Positions 8,858-18,060 of a stretch of DNA of 64,000 nt are shown piece by piece. The notes below the pieces were generated by a model, which searched no databases, had not been told where the DNA came from, and saw nothing but the letters and a program-made list of their open reading frames with translations. Source of the stretch: Streptomyces bungoensis (GTDB lineage Bacteria; Actinomycetota; Actinomycetes; Streptomycetales; Streptomycetaceae). The stretch covers positions 130,165 to 194,164 of the forward strand of contig NZ_KQ948859.1 in assembly GCF_001514215.1 (NCBI RefSeq). Reading direction: 5' to 3'. Each line of letters starts with the position of its first letter. The stretch's first letter is position 1. Position numbers and translations under genes: made by a program.

Positions 8858-10672
8858 GTGAGCGGAACGTCCGAAGGGCCGACGCCCGCGGCAGACCTCG
8901 ACCGGTCAGCCGTCACACACAGTCACCACACGACCTACCACCGTGTCTTCGCGGCCGCCCCGCTCGCCATGGCCGTCGTGGACCGCGAGGGCCTTGTCAC
9001 CAGCGCCAACGCCGCCCTCGGCGAGCTGCTGGGCACCGATTCGGAGGCGCTGCCGGGGCGGGTCGCCGCCGACCTGGTGGACCTGGCCTCCGACGCCCGC
9101 ACCTGGCACGCCTACCGCGAGGTGCTGCGCGGCCGGCAGGCGCGGCTGCGCTGCACCCGCCGGCTCAAGCACCCCGAGGGGCACGCGGTGTGGGTGCAGG
9201 TGACCGTCACGCCGCTGGCCGGCGGCGGTCCCGGCGTCCTGGTCTCGGTCGCCGACATCGGCGCGAGCCGTGAACTGCAGGCCAGACTGCGGCACTTGCA
9301 GATGCACGACCCGGTGACCCGGCTGCCCAACCGCACCCTGTTCTTCGAACGCCTGTCGGCCGCACTGGAGGCCGAGTCGTACGAGCGGAGCGGCACCGGC
9401 CGGATCGGCCTGTGCTACCTGGACCTCGACGGCTTCAAGGCGGTCAACGACACCCTCGGCCACCGGGCCGGCGACCGCCTGCTCGCGGCCGTGGCCGAGC
9501 GGCTGTCCCGGGTCGCCGACGAGGCCGGGCAGGGCCGCGCCGCGACCCCCCTGGTGGCCCGGCTGGGCGGCGACGAGTTCGCGCTGCTGGTCGAGGACTC
9601 CACCGGCACCGAGCAGCTCGCCGAGCTGGCGGAGTCGGCGCTGAGGGCGCTGGAGGCACCCTTCGAGCTGGCCGGCCGGCGCCTGTCCCTGACCGCGTCC
9701 ATCGGGGTCGTCGAACGCCACGCGGCCGGCACGACCGCCACCGGCCTGATGCAGGCGGCCGACACCACGCTGTACTGGGCGAAGGCGGACGGCAAGGCGC
9801 GCTGGACCCTGTTCGACCCCGAGCGCAACGCGCACCTGATGACCCGCCAGGCCCTGTCCTCCGCCCTCCGTCCCGCCATCGAACGCGGCGAGTTCGCGCT
9901 CGAGTACCAGCCGCTGGTCGGCATGGAGGACGGCCGGCTCAGCGGGGTGGAGGCGCTGATCCGCTGGAATCATCCCCAGTTCGGCACGTTGACGCCGAAT
10001 CGGTTCATCGGACTGGCGGAGGAGGACGGCTCGATCGTGCAGCTGGGCCGCTGGGCCCTGGCCACCGCCTGCCGGCAGGCCCGCCGCTGGCAGCTGGACC
10101 ACCCCGCCGAGCCGCCCATCTTCGTCAGCGTGAACGTGGCCGTCCGCCAGGTGTGGGACTCCGACCTGGTGGCGGACGTGGCCGCGACCCTCACCGAGAC
10201 CGGGCTCGCCCCCCAGCTGCTCCAGCTGGAGCTGACCGAGTCGGCCGTCATGGGCTCGGGCGGCCGCCCGCTGCAGGCGCTGCAGGCCCTCAGCGACATG
10301 GGCGTGCGCATCGCCATCGACGACTTCGGCACCGGCTACTCGAACCTGGCCTACCTCAGCCGGCTCCCGGTGTCGGTGCTGAAGCTGGACGGCTCCTTCG
10401 TGCGCGGCTTCCAGTACGAGGAGGCCGCCAAGGAGGCCGCCGACGTATCCCCCAACCCGGCCGACGAGGTGATCGTCGAGGCCATGATCCAGCTCGCCCA
10501 CCGCCTCGGCCTGACGGTCACCGCGGAGTGCGTGGAGACCTCGGCCCAGGCGACCCGGCTGCGGCGGATCGGCTGCGACACCGGGCAGGGGTGGCTGTAC
10601 TCCCGTCCGGTGCCGCCGGATCGTATCTCCGAGCTGCTGGGGACCCAGGACTACGCGGTGGGCAAGCCGTAG
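8858..10672 (+). CDS. cdgA: PAS-GGDEF-EAL cyclic-di-GMP enzyme (CdgA type)
   Basis: A soluble 604-residue protein with a PAS domain (about 27-135), a GGDEF diguanylate cyclase domain with intact GGDEF at 237-241, and an EAL phosphodiesterase domain beginning near EAL 365-367, with [10 protein letters not shown] and KLDGSFV motifs. No RxxD inhibitory site stands at the usual place before GGDEF. This architecture and neighbourhood match CdgA of S. coelicolor, a BldD target that affects development by setting c-di-GMP. GTG 8858 follows GGGAGCG; ATG 8705 and ATG 8801 are alternatives, but that stretch looks like promoter. The 3' end overlaps the convergent LLM gene by 22 nt. Confidence 0.88.
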   Translation: MSGTSEGPTPAADLDRSAVTHSHHTTYHRVFAAAPLAMAVVDREGLVTSANAALGELLGTDSEALPGRVAADLVDLASDARTWHAYREVLRGRQARLRCTRRLKHPEGHAVWVQVTVTPLAGGGPGVLVSVADIGASRELQARLRHLQMHDPVTRLPNRTLFFERLSAALEAESYERSGTGRIGLCYLDLDGFKAVNDTLGHRAGDRLLAAVAERLSRVADEAGQGRAATPLVARLGGDEFALLVEDSTGTEQLAELAESALRALEAPFELAGRRLSLTASIGVVERHAAGTTATGLMQAADTTLYWAKADGKARWTLFDPERNAHLMTRQALSSALRPAIERGEFALEYQPLVGMEDGRLSGVEALIRWNHPQFGTLTPNRFIGLAEEDGSIVQLGRWALATACRQARRWQLDHPAEPPIFVSVNVAVRQVWDSDLVADVAATLTETGLAPQLLQLELTESAVMGSGGRPLQALQALSDMGVRIAIDDFGTGYSNLAYLSRLPVSVLKLDGSFVRGFQYEEAAKEAADVSPNPADEVIVEAMIQLAHRLGLTVTAECVETSAQATRLRRIGCDTGQGWLYSRPVPPDRISELLGTQDYAVGKP

Positions 10673-11739
10673 GCGTCCGCGACGAGTTCGTAGGAGCGCA
10701 GCCGCAGCTCGCCGCGGTGGGCGTGCGTGGTGAGCAGCAGCTCGTCGGCGCCGGTGCGCTTGTGCAGGTCGTCCAGGCCGGAGCGGACCTCGTCCGGCGT
10801 GCCGTGCACGACGTTGCCGGTGATGGAGGCGGCGAGTTCCTCCTCCATCGGGCTGAAGGCGTACGCCTCGGCCTCCTCCGGCGACGGGAACAGGCCGTGG
10901 CGGCCGGTGCGCAGCCGGATCATGCTCAGCGCGACGGCCCGCACCTGGCGCCGCGCCTCCCGCTCCTCGTCGGTGGCGAGGGCGGAGACACCGATGACGG
11001 TGTACGGCTCGTCCAGCACCGCGGAGGGGCGGAAGCTCTCCCGGTACAGGTCCAGGGCGGGGATGGTGTTCTGCGCGGAGAAGTGGTGCGCGAAGGCGAA
11101 GGGCAGCCCGAGCAGGCCGGCCAGGCGGGCGCTGAAGCCGGAGGAGCCGAGCAGCCAGACCGGTGGCCGGTGCGGGGACTGGACGCCGCCGGGGGCGCTG
11201 CTCTGCACCGGGCCGGGGATGGCGTGGATGCGGCGGTAGCGGTGGCCGTCGGGGAAGTCGTCGTCCAGGAAGCGGGTGAGTTCGGCCAGCTGCTCCGGGA
11301 AGTCGTCGGCGCCCTCGGTCAGCGCGTCGGTGCGGCGCAGGGCGGCGGCCGTCGCCCCGTCCGTGCCCGGCGCCCGGCCGAGCCCGAGGTCGATCCGGCC
11401 CGGCGCCAGCGCCTCCAGCGTGCCGAACTGCTCCGCGATCACCAGCGGGGCGTGGTTGGGCAGCATGACGCCGCCCGAGCCGAGCCGGATGCGGTCGGTG
11501 TGGGCGGCGAGGTGGGCGAGGATCACGGCGGGCGAGGAGGAGGCGACGCCGGGCATGGAGTGGTGCTCGGCGACCCAGTACCGGTGGAAGCCGCGGGCCT
11601 CCGCCAGCCGGGCCAGCCGGACGCCGGTGCGCAGCGCGTCGGTGGCGGTGCTGCCCGCGCCCACGATCGCCAGGTCCAGCACGGAGAGGGGGACGGGGGC
11701 ACTGCCGTGTGCCGTACCCCGTATCTCGTCTGCCGCCAC
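10651..11739 (-). CDS. LLM-class flavin-dependent oxidoreductase
   Basis: A 362-residue bacterial-luciferase-like TIM-barrel protein. It shows the subfamily features [74 protein letters not shown] and [14 protein letters not shown], typical of the group that uses flavin to oxidise unknown small molecules. GTG 11739 is preceded by GGAGG. It lies 120 nt after the racemase-fold gene on the same strand and converges with cdgA, overlapping it by 22 nt. The substrate is unknown. Confidence 0.88.
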   Translation of the reverse strand: MAADEIRGTAHGSAPVPLSVLDLAIVGAGSTATDALRTGVRLARLAEARGFHRYWVAEHHSMPGVASSSPAVILAHLAAHTDRIRLGSGGVMLPNHAPLVIAEQFGTLEALAPGRIDLGLGRAPGTDGATAAALRRTDALTEGADDFPEQLAELTRFLDDDFPDGHRYRRIHAIPGPVQSSAPGGVQSPHRPPVWLLGSSGFSARLAGLLGLPFAFAHHFSAQNTIPALDLYRESFRPSAVLDEPYTVIGVSALATDEEREARRQVRAVALSMIRLRTGRHGLFPSPEEAEAYAFSPMEEELAASITGNVVHGTPDEVRSGLDDLHKRTGADELLLTTHAHRGELRLRSYELVADAYGLPTA

Positions 11740-11859
11740 GGTGTCTGCCTCCTGCCTCTGCCACGGAACACGTGCCCCGGGCTCAACAGGAGACAGTCTC
11801 CGCTTATTCCCTGGAGCCCCGCTCGACCGTGGCTGGACTCCGCGGGCGCCGCGGCGGGG

Positions 11860-12597
11860 CTACGCCTGCATCAGCGGCTCCCGGGTGAACAGGGCGCCCA
11901 GTGTCGGGGCGTTGACGCGCCGGTCGGCCAGCCGGAGCCCTTCCCGGACCGACACCTGGCAGGCCGTGAGCACCGGCTTGGACAGCGTCTTCTCCAGCAG
12001 GGGCAGGCAGGCGGCGGTGTGCAGCGCGGTGTCCGGCAGCAGCACCGCCTGCGCCCCGGAGCCGGGGGCGTCGGCGGCGCGGGCCAGCGTCAGCACCTCC
12101 TCCTCGCCCCAGCCGGCGGCCTCCGCCGCGGTGGCGGTCCCGGACGACCGCAGCGACACCACCTCGAGTCCGCCGGCCCGCAGGAAGTCGCCGAACAGCG
12201 CGGCCACGCTCTCGGGGTAGGCCGTCCCCACGGCGACCCGGCGCACGCCCAGCTCCCGGGCGGCGTTGACGAAGCCGAAGGACGTCGACGAGGCCGGCAT
12301 CCCCGCCAGCCGGGCCAGCGCCCGCACCTGCTCCTGCGCGCCCTCCCAGCCGTGCACGAAGCCGCCGCTGGTGCTGGCCCACACCACCGTCTCGGCGCCG
12401 GTCAGCCGCAGCCCCTCCATGCCCGCGGCGAGCCGCTCGGGCGCGCCGAGCTCGCGCAGCGCGTCGACCCGGTGCGTGTCCTCACCGATGTCGGTGTGCA
12501 CCAGGTCCATCCGGATGTCGCTGCCCAGGAGCTGCTCGATGCGCCGATAGTCGTCCTCGGCGGAGTGGCCCGGATAGAGGAATCCGAGTGCAGTCAT
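11860..12597 (-). CDS. Maleate isomerase / Asp-Glu racemase-fold protein lacking both catalytic cysteines
   Basis: A 245-residue protein of the maleate cis-trans isomerase/arylmalonate decarboxylase superfamily. The N-terminal start GFLYPGHSAEDDY and the loop VVWASTSGGFVHGWEG mark the family, and the second active-site loop is LLPDTALHTAACLP. Both positions where racemases and isomerases carry the catalytic Cys are Ser or Thr-like here, so the chemistry may differ (decarboxylase or hydrolase-like). ATG 12597 follows GGGAAAGG. It may share an operon with the LLM oxidoreductase. Confidence 0.75.
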   Translation of the reverse strand: MTALGFLYPGHSAEDDYRRIEQLLGSDIRMDLVHTDIGEDTHRVDALRELGAPERLAAGMEGLRLTGAETVVWASTSGGFVHGWEGAQEQVRALARLAGMPASSTSFGFVNAARELGVRRVAVGTAYPESVAALFGDFLRAGGLEVVSLRSSGTATAAEAAGWGEEEVLTLARAADAPGSGAQAVLLPDTALHTAACLPLLEKTLSKPVLTACQVSVREGLRLADRRVNAPTLGALFTREPLMQA

Positions 12598-12760
12598 GTC
12601 GGCCTTTCCCTAGGTTCCGGTGTCCTGCGGTCCGGGTACCCAGCCGGCGCGGCACCGCTCCCCCCGTGACCCGGTCGGCCGAGAGGCCCGTGTTGACGCA
12701 CGGGGGTCGGGGTGCAAGCGTGGTCGCGCCGCGCACGCCGGACGCCCGGAGCCGCCCCGT

Positions 12761-13714
12761 ATGACGCCGACCACGCCCACCCTCCTCGTGCTGGACGCCG
12801 ATCCCCCGCCCCGGCTGGGCCGGCTCACCGGGCGGGCCCGGATCGTGCACACGGACGCGGCCGGGCTGGCCGGGCGGCTGCCCGCGGCGGACGTGCTGCT
12901 GGTGTGGGACTTCACCTCGCACGCCGTGCGCGAGGCCTGGCCGGGGGGCGGGCCCCGGCCGCGCTGGGTGCACACGGCGAGTGCGGGCGTGGACCACCTG
13001 ATGTGCCCGGAGCTCGCCGCGTCGGACACGGTGGTGACCAACGCGCGCGGGATCTTCGACCAGCCGATCGCCGAGTACGTGGCCGCCCTGGTGCTGGCGG
13101 TCGCCAAGGACCTGCCGCGCACGCTGGAGCACCAGCGGGAGCGGGTGTGGCGGCACCGGGAGACCCGGCGGGTGGCGGGCACGCGCGCGTGCGTGGTCGG
13201 CTCCGGGCCGATCGGCCGGGCGATCGCCCGCACGCTGAGGGCGCTGGACGTGACGACGGCCCTGGTCGGCCGGGTGCCGCGGACCGGCGTGCACGGCCCG
13301 GGCGACCTGGACCGGCTGATCTCCCGCGCCGACTGGGTGATCGCCGCGGCCCCGCTGACCGAGCAGACGTACGGCATGTTCGACGCCCGCCGGTTCGGCG
13401 TGATGCAGCCCTCGGCGGTCTTCGTGAACGTCGGCCGCGGGCAGCTGGTCGACGAGGAGGCCCTCGCCGGAGCGCTGGCCGGACGCTGGATCGCGGGCGC
13501 CGCCCTGGACGTGTTCGCCGCCGAGCCCCTCCCCGCGGGCAGCCCGCTGTGGGACCTGCCCGGGCTGATCGTCTCCCCGCACATGAGCGGCGACACGGTC
13601 GGCTGGCGCGACGAACTGGGCGCGCAGTTCGTCGAGTTGTACGAGCGGTGGGCGGCGGGCAGGCCGCTGGTGAACGTCGTCGACAAGCAGCGCGGATACG
13701 TGCCCGGCCACTGA
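12761..13714 (+). CDS. D-isomer-specific 2-hydroxyacid dehydrogenase
   Basis: A 317-residue NAD(P)-dependent dehydrogenase. The Rossmann motif VVGSGPIGRAIARTL lies near residues 146-160. Catalytic residues are visible in NVGRGQLVDEEAL (Arg), DVFAAEPLP (Glu) and SPHMSGDT (His), as in D-2-hydroxyacid dehydrogenases that interconvert 2-oxo and D-2-hydroxy acids. ATG 12761 is chosen because upstream codons have no ribosome site; the longer frame from 12620 is unlikely. The gene diverges from the racemase-fold gene. Confidence 0.88.
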   Translation: MTPTTPTLLVLDADPPPRLGRLTGRARIVHTDAAGLAGRLPAADVLLVWDFTSHAVREAWPGGGPRPRWVHTASAGVDHLMCPELAASDTVVTNARGIFDQPIAEYVAALVLAVAKDLPRTLEHQRERVWRHRETRRVAGTRACVVGSGPIGRAIARTLRALDVTTALVGRVPRTGVHGPGDLDRLISRADWVIAAAPLTEQTYGMFDARRFGVMQPSAVFVNVGRGQLVDEEALAGALAGRWIAGAALDVFAAEPLPAGSPLWDLPGLIVSPHMSGDTVGWRDELGAQFVELYERWAAGRPLVNVVDKQRGYVPGH

Positions 13715-13780
13715 GCGGCCGGCCGGCCGCCGCGGAGAACGGGGCGCATAGCCTGCCTACGCTTGGGTAGCTGCGCCGCC

Positions 13781-14707
13781 ATGGCTGCACCACTTGGGAA
13801 CGACGGACAGACTTTCCGGCCGGAACGCAGGCACAGCAGACGCGCGGTCCTCTCGGGCGCCGCCGTGCTGGGCGCGGTGGGCGCGCTGGGTGCGGCGGGC
13901 TGCACGCGCGTGGCCTCGGCGTCGGACGAGCCCGGCGGCGACCTGCTCGACCGGCTGCGCGCCCAGGGGGTCGTACGGCTCGGGATCGCCGGCGAGATCC
14001 CCTTCGGCTACATCGACCGGGACGGGCATCTCACCGGTGAGGCCCCCGAGCTGGCGAAGGTGATCTTCAAGCGGCTCGGCGTGGACCGGGTGCAGCCGGT
14101 GCCGACCGAGTTCGGCTCGCTCATTCCCGGGCTGAACTCCCAGCAGTTCGACGTCGTGGCCGCCGGGATGTACGTGAACCCCGAGCGCTGCGCGCAGGTG
14201 ATCTTCGCCGATCCCGACTACCAGATGCTGGATTCGTTCATCGTCCGCAAGGGGAACCCGAAGGGGTTGCACTCCTACCGCGACGTGGTGGAGAAGAAGG
14301 CGAAGTTCGCCACCGGCACCGGGTACGCGGAGATCCAGTACGCCGTGGAGGCCGGGTACGCGGAGGGCGACATCCTGATCGTCCCGGACCAGGTGGCCGG
14401 GCTGAACGCCGTGGAGGCCGGGCGGGTCGACGTCTTCGCCGGTACGGCGCTCACCACCCGCGCGGTGGTGCGGAAGTCGGCCAAGGCGGAGGCCACCAGG
14501 CCGTTCGCGCCGCTGGTGAAGGGCAAACCGCACGTGGACGGCGGCGCGTTCGCGTTCCGGCCGTCCGAGACGAAGCTGCGGGACGCCTTCAACACCGAGC
14601 TGCGCAAGCTGAAGAAGAGCGGGGAGCTGTTCCGGATCCTCAGGCCCTTCGGCTTCACCAAGGCCGAGATGACGGACCTCACCGCGAAGGAGCTGTGCGG
14701 CGGATGA
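13781..14707 (+). CDS. ehuB: Ectoine/hydroxyectoine-type ABC substrate-binding lipoprotein EhuB
   Basis: A 308-residue solute-binding protein. The N-terminus SRRAVLSGAAVLG followed by lipobox LGAAGC predicts Tat-dependent export and lipid anchoring. The mature part is a family 3 amino-acid-type binding protein; LTGEAPELAKVIFKRLG and QFDVVAAGMYVNPERCAQV match the EhuB subfamily that binds the osmolytes ectoine and hydroxyectoine. Its stop overlaps the permease start (ATGA), opening a four-gene importer operon. TTG 13763 is an alternative start. Confidence 0.82.
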   Translation: MAAPLGNDGQTFRPERRHSRRAVLSGAAVLGAVGALGAAGCTRVASASDEPGGDLLDRLRAQGVVRLGIAGEIPFGYIDRDGHLTGEAPELAKVIFKRLGVDRVQPVPTEFGSLIPGLNSQQFDVVAAGMYVNPERCAQVIFADPDYQMLDSFIVRKGNPKGLHSYRDVVEKKAKFATGTGYAEIQYAVEAGYAEGDILIVPDQVAGLNAVEAGRVDVFAGTALTTRAVVRKSAKAEATRPFAPLVKGKPHVDGGAFAFRPSETKLRDAFNTELRKLKKSGELFRILRPFGFTKAEMTDLTAKELCGG

Positions 14708-15423
14708 CCTCGGGGCTCTGGGAACTGGTACTGAAAGGCGTCTGGACGACCGTCCAGCTGCTCGTGTTCAGCGCGCTGCTGGCCACGGCGGTGTCCTTCG
14801 CCGTCGGCATCGCGCGCACCCACCGGCTGTGGATCGTGCGCTTCCTGGCCGGCTTCTACACCGAGGTGTTCCGGGGCACCTCGGCGCTGGTGATGATCTT
14901 CTGGGTGTTCTTCGTGCTGCCGGTCGCGTTCGGCTGGCAGCTGGTGCCGATGTGGGCGGGCACGCTCGCGCTCGGGCTGACGTACGGCGCGTACGGCTCG
15001 GAGATCGTGCGCGGCGCGCTGAACGCGGTGGACCCGGCGCAGAAGGAGGGCGGGATCGCGCTCAGCCTCACGCCGGGCCAGCGGATGCGGCTGATCGTGC
15101 TGCCCCAGGCGGTGCCGGAGATGATCCCGTCCTTCTGCAACCTGCTGATCGAGCTGCTCAAGGGCACCGCGCTGGTGTCCGTCATGGGCATGGGCGACCT
15201 GACGTTCAGCGCCAACCTGGTGCGCCTCGCCCTGCAGCAGAGCGCGGAGATCTACACGTACGTGCTGCTGATCTACTTCGCGATCGCCTTCGTGCTGACC
15301 CGGCTGATGCGCGGCCTGGAGAAGCGGCTGAAGGCCGGGGTCGGCAAGGACGCCGGGACGCAGCCGGCGGCGCGTGAGCTGAAGCGGGCGCAGACGACCG
15401 GTGTGGGCGGAGGTGCGGCATGA
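14704..15423 (+). CDS. ehuC: ABC transporter permease EhuC
   Basis: A 239-residue inner-membrane permease of the HisM/amino-acid type, with about five membrane segments and the EAA loop NAVDPAQKEGGIALSLTPGQRMRLIVLPQAVPE. It forms half of the membrane channel with EhuD. ATG 14704 overlaps the ehuB stop; its own stop overlaps the ehuD start. The Arg-rich cytoplasmic tail (HGDAGTQPAARELKRAQ-like) is typical of actinobacterial members. Confidence 0.87.
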   Translation: MTSGLWELVLKGVWTTVQLLVFSALLATAVSFAVGIARTHRLWIVRFLAGFYTEVFRGTSALVMIFWVFFVLPVAFGWQLVPMWAGTLALGLTYGAYGSEIVRGALNAVDPAQKEGGIALSLTPGQRMRLIVLPQAVPEMIPSFCNLLIELLKGTALVSVMGMGDLTFSANLVRLALQQSAEIYTYVLLIYFAIAFVLTRLMRGLEKRLKAGVGKDAGTQPAARELKRAQTTGVGGGAA

Positions 15424-16070
15424 CCTGGGACTGGAACGCCGTCGGTGACTTCATGCCGTACTTCCGGCAGGGGTTGCTGGTCACGCTGCAGGTGCTGGCC
15501 CTCGGCTCGCTGCTGTCCTTCACCCTCGGCCTGGTGTGGACGCTGCTGATGCCCGTGCCGAGCCGGTGGGTGCGCTGGCCGGTCGGGGTGGTCACGGAGT
15601 TCGTGCGCGACACCCCGCTGCTGGTGCAGCTGTTCTTCCTGTTCTACGTGCTGCCGGAGTGGGGCCTGACCTTCTCGGCGCCGGCCACCGGCGTGTTCGC
15701 GATCGGCCTGCACTACTCGACGTACACCATGCAGGTCTACCGGGCCGGCATCGAGGCGGTGCCGGCCGGCCAGTGGGAGGCGGCGACCGCGCTGAACCTG
15801 CCGCGGCGGCGGACCTGGACCGCGGTGATCCTGCCGCAGGCGATCCGCCGGGTGGTCCCCGCCCTCGGCAACTACGTGATCTCCATGCTGAAGGACACGC
15901 CGCTGCTGATGGTGATCACCGTGCTGGAGATGCTCGGGCGGGCCCGGCTCTTCTCCCAGCAGCACTTCCAGTTCACCGAGCCGCTCACCGTGATCGGTGT
16001 GGCCTTCATCCTCATCTCCTACCTGGCCTCCCTTCTCCTGCGAGCCCTGGAGCGACGTCTTGTCCGCTGA
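15420..16070 (+). CDS. ehuD: ABC transporter permease EhuD
   Basis: A 216-residue second permease subunit. EAA-loop sequence GIEAVPAGQWEAATALNLPRRRTW is followed by ILPQAIRRVVPALGN, the site where the ATPase docks. ATG 15420 overlaps the ehuC stop by 4 nt, and the ehuA TTG lies inside its 3' end. It partners EhuC and EhuA in osmolyte uptake. Confidence 0.87.
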   Translation: MTWDWNAVGDFMPYFRQGLLVTLQVLALGSLLSFTLGLVWTLLMPVPSRWVRWPVGVVTEFVRDTPLLVQLFFLFYVLPEWGLTFSAPATGVFAIGLHYSTYTMQVYRAGIEAVPAGQWEAATALNLPRRRTWTAVILPQAIRRVVPALGNYVISMLKDTPLLMVITVLEMLGRARLFSQQHFQFTEPLTVIGVAFILISYLASLLLRALERRLVR

Positions 16071-16857
16071 CACCCCCCTGATGAAAGAACCCGACGCGAC
16101 CGCCGGCCCCGTCACGGCCCGGGGTGAGCTGATCCGTCTGGAGGACGTCACCAAGCGCTTCGGGACGAACACCGTGCTCGACCGGCTGAACTTCTCCGTC
16201 GACGCGGGCAGGCACGTGACCCTGATCGGGCCGTCCGGGTCCGGCAAGACCACGATCCTGCGGCTGCTGATGACCCTCGCCGAGCCGGACGAGGGCACGA
16301 TCACCGTGGACGGGGAGCGGCTGTTCCCGGCCCCGCAGAAGCAGGTCCGGGAGGTCCGCAAGAAGATCGGGATGGTGTTCCAGCAGTTCAACCTGTTCCC
16401 GAACATGACCGTCCTGCGCAACCTCACCGAGGCGCCGGTGCAGGTGCTCGGCATGTCCAAGGACGAGGCCGAGGCGCGCGCCCGGGAACTGCTGGACCTG
16501 GTGGGGCTCGCCGACAAGTGCGACGCGCGGCCGACCATGCTCTCCGGCGGCCAGCAGCAGCGGGTGGCGATCGCCCGGGCGCTGGCGATGCGGCCGCGGG
16601 TGCTGCTGCTGGACGAGGTGACCTCCGCGCTCGACCCGGAGCTGGTCGCGGGCGTCCTCGACCTGCTCCGGGACATCGCGCGCAGCACGGACATCACCAT
16701 GCTCTGCGTGACCCACGAGATGGGGTTCGCCCGGGACATCTCCGACCAGGTGCTGATGTTCGACTCCGGACGGGTGATCGAGGCGGGGCCGCCGGAGCAG
16801 ATCTTCGGCGACCCGGAGCAGGACCGCACCCGGGAGTTCCTCAGCGCGGTCCTCTGA
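16060..16857 (+). CDS. ehuA: ABC transporter ATP-binding protein EhuA
   Basis: A protein of about 265 residues with a complete ABC ATPase set: Walker A GPSGSGKTT, Q-loop VFQQFNLFP, signature LSGGQQQR, Walker B VLLLDEVTSALD and switch His in CVTHEMGFARD. It powers import through EhuCD. TTG 16060 is chosen because GGAG precedes it at good spacing within the end of ehuD; ATG 16081 is the alternative and has no ribosome site. It is the last gene of the ehuBCDA operon. Confidence 0.87.
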   Translation: MSADTPLMKEPDATAGPVTARGELIRLEDVTKRFGTNTVLDRLNFSVDAGRHVTLIGPSGSGKTTILRLLMTLAEPDEGTITVDGERLFPAPQKQVREVRKKIGMVFQQFNLFPNMTVLRNLTEAPVQVLGMSKDEAEARARELLDLVGLADKCDARPTMLSGGQQQRVAIARALAMRPRVLLLDEVTSALDPELVAGVLDLLRDIARSTDITMLCVTHEMGFARDISDQVLMFDSGRVIEAGPPEQIFGDPEQDRTREFLSAVL

Positions 16858-17016
16858 CTGCCCGGCGTGCCGGACCCCGGGGCGGCAAGTCCCGAGGTCC
16901 CCACGCTGGGTGGTGACTCTGGCATATGCCAGAGGATCAGCGCCCCAGTTGGGAGGGGGCGGCGGGACACCGAATCTCGCCAACCCCCTCTCCCTGGAGG
17001 ACGTTTGACCGTTATC

Positions 17017-17031
17017 GTGGAAGCGCTCCAC
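17017..17031. promoter_or_regulatory. Inverted repeat upstream of the IclR-type regulator
   Basis: GTGGA-AGCGC-TCCAC is a perfect interrupted palindrome 43 nt before the regulator start, just after a TTGACC (17005-17010) that could be a -35 box. It may be the regulator's own operator. It also resembles LacI-family operators with an AGCGCT centre, so a carbohydrate repressor could bind here instead. Confidence 0.4.
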
Positions 17032-17074
17032 CGACCGGACCTACGGCCCAGTAAGCGAGCGCAGGGGGAACACC

Positions 17075-17833
17075 GTGGCGCTGATGCACGAGCCGACCGC
17101 TCCGTACCACTCCGCCCAGGACGCGCTGCGCGTGCTGGAGACCGTCGCCCGGCACTCCGCGGGCGTCACCGACACCGAGCTGGGCCGCGGCACGGGCCTC
17201 GGCCCCGAGCGGCTGACCGCCCTGCTGCGGATGCTGCGCCGGGAGGGCTATGTCCAGCAGATCACCGACGGGGCCTACGTCACCGGGGACACCCTGCGCC
17301 GCCTGACCTCGGCGCACGACCGCGAGCGGGCCCTGCGCGACAGGCTCCAGCGCACCCTGGACCGGCTGCGGGACTCCGTCGGCGCGGCGGTGTACATGAG
17401 CCGGTACGTGGACGGCGAGGTCAGGGTCACCCAGTTCGCCGCGGGGCCGACCACCCCGGCGGTCAACGAGTGGTTCGACTTCCGCTACTCCGCCCACGCC
17501 ACCGCCGTCGGCAAGAGCCTGCTGACCCAGCTGGACCCGGGCGCCCGCCGCGACCACCTCGCCCGGCACAAGATGGCCCGCCTGACCTCCCGCACCATCA
17601 CCAGCGACAAGCTGCTGCTCTCCCGCCTGGAGGCGCAGCCGCCGACGATGCCGGTGCTGGACCTGCAGGAGTACGCGATCGGCACGGTCTGCGCGGCCGT
17701 CCCGATCACCGCGGGCTCGTCCGTCGGCTGTCTGGCGCTCTCCCTGCCCGTGCAGCACGCGCACCGGCTGAGAAGGGCCGCGGAGACACTGAGCCGGAAC
17801 GCGGCGCCGGTGCTCCTCTCGCTGACGATCTAG
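17075..17833 (+). CDS. IclR-family transcriptional regulator
   Basis: A 252-residue protein. The N-terminal winged helix-turn-helix (about residues 10-70: ALRVLETVARHSAGVTDTELGRGTGL and GYVQQI) is followed by an IclR effector domain with FRYSAHATAVGKSLLTQL near residues 140-155. It probably binds a small acid or sugar-derived ligand. GTG 17075 follows AGGGGGAA. It sits between the ehu operon and tRNA-Lys copy 2, so control of ehu is possible but not shown. The palindrome at 17017-17031 may be its operator. Confidence 0.87.
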   Translation: MALMHEPTAPYHSAQDALRVLETVARHSAGVTDTELGRGTGLGPERLTALLRMLRREGYVQQITDGAYVTGDTLRRLTSAHDRERALRDRLQRTLDRLRDSVGAAVYMSRYVDGEVRVTQFAAGPTTPAVNEWFDFRYSAHATAVGKSLLTQLDPGARRDHLARHKMARLTSRTITSDKLLLSRLEAQPPTMPVLDLQEYAIGTVCAAVPITAGSSVGCLALSLPVQHAHRLRRAAETLSRNAAPVLLSLTI

Positions 17834-17929
17834 CCGGCCCGGGGCGGTCACGAGCACCCCCGCGGACCGGGTAGTATTTTCTTCGTCGCCAGCCGCGGAG
17901 AGGAAAAGTCCGAGGTCGGCGGGAGTCAT

Positions 17930-18003
17930 GCGCCGCTAGCTCAGTTGGTTAGAGCAGCTGACTCTTAATCAGCGGGTCCGGGGTTCGAGTCCCTGGCGGC
18001 GCA
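17930..18003 (+). tRNA. tRNA-Lys (anticodon CTT), copy 2
   Basis: The sequence is identical over 74 nt to copies at 7018 and 21921, with the same cloverleaf and CTT anticodon. A TAGTAT box at 17872-17877 may be its promoter. Unlike the other copies it is followed by a different hairpin. Confidence 0.97.
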
Positions 18004-18008
18004 CCGAT

Positions 18009-18040
18009 GAAGGGCCCTTCGCGAGAGCGGGGGGCCCTTC
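18009..18040 (+). terminator. Terminator hairpin after tRNA-Lys copy 2
   Basis: GAAGGGCCC pairs perfectly with GGGCCCTTC across a 14-nt loop, followed by GGCGTCTTTC. It separates the tRNA from the convergent DUF3592 gene. Confidence 0.75.
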
Positions 18041-18060
18041 GGCGTCTTTCGCCGGGGCGG

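Noticed and set aside
8906-12669. Very long open frames on both strands across cdgA, LLM and racemase genes
   Set aside because: They cross several well-motivated genes, have skewed composition and no start signals.
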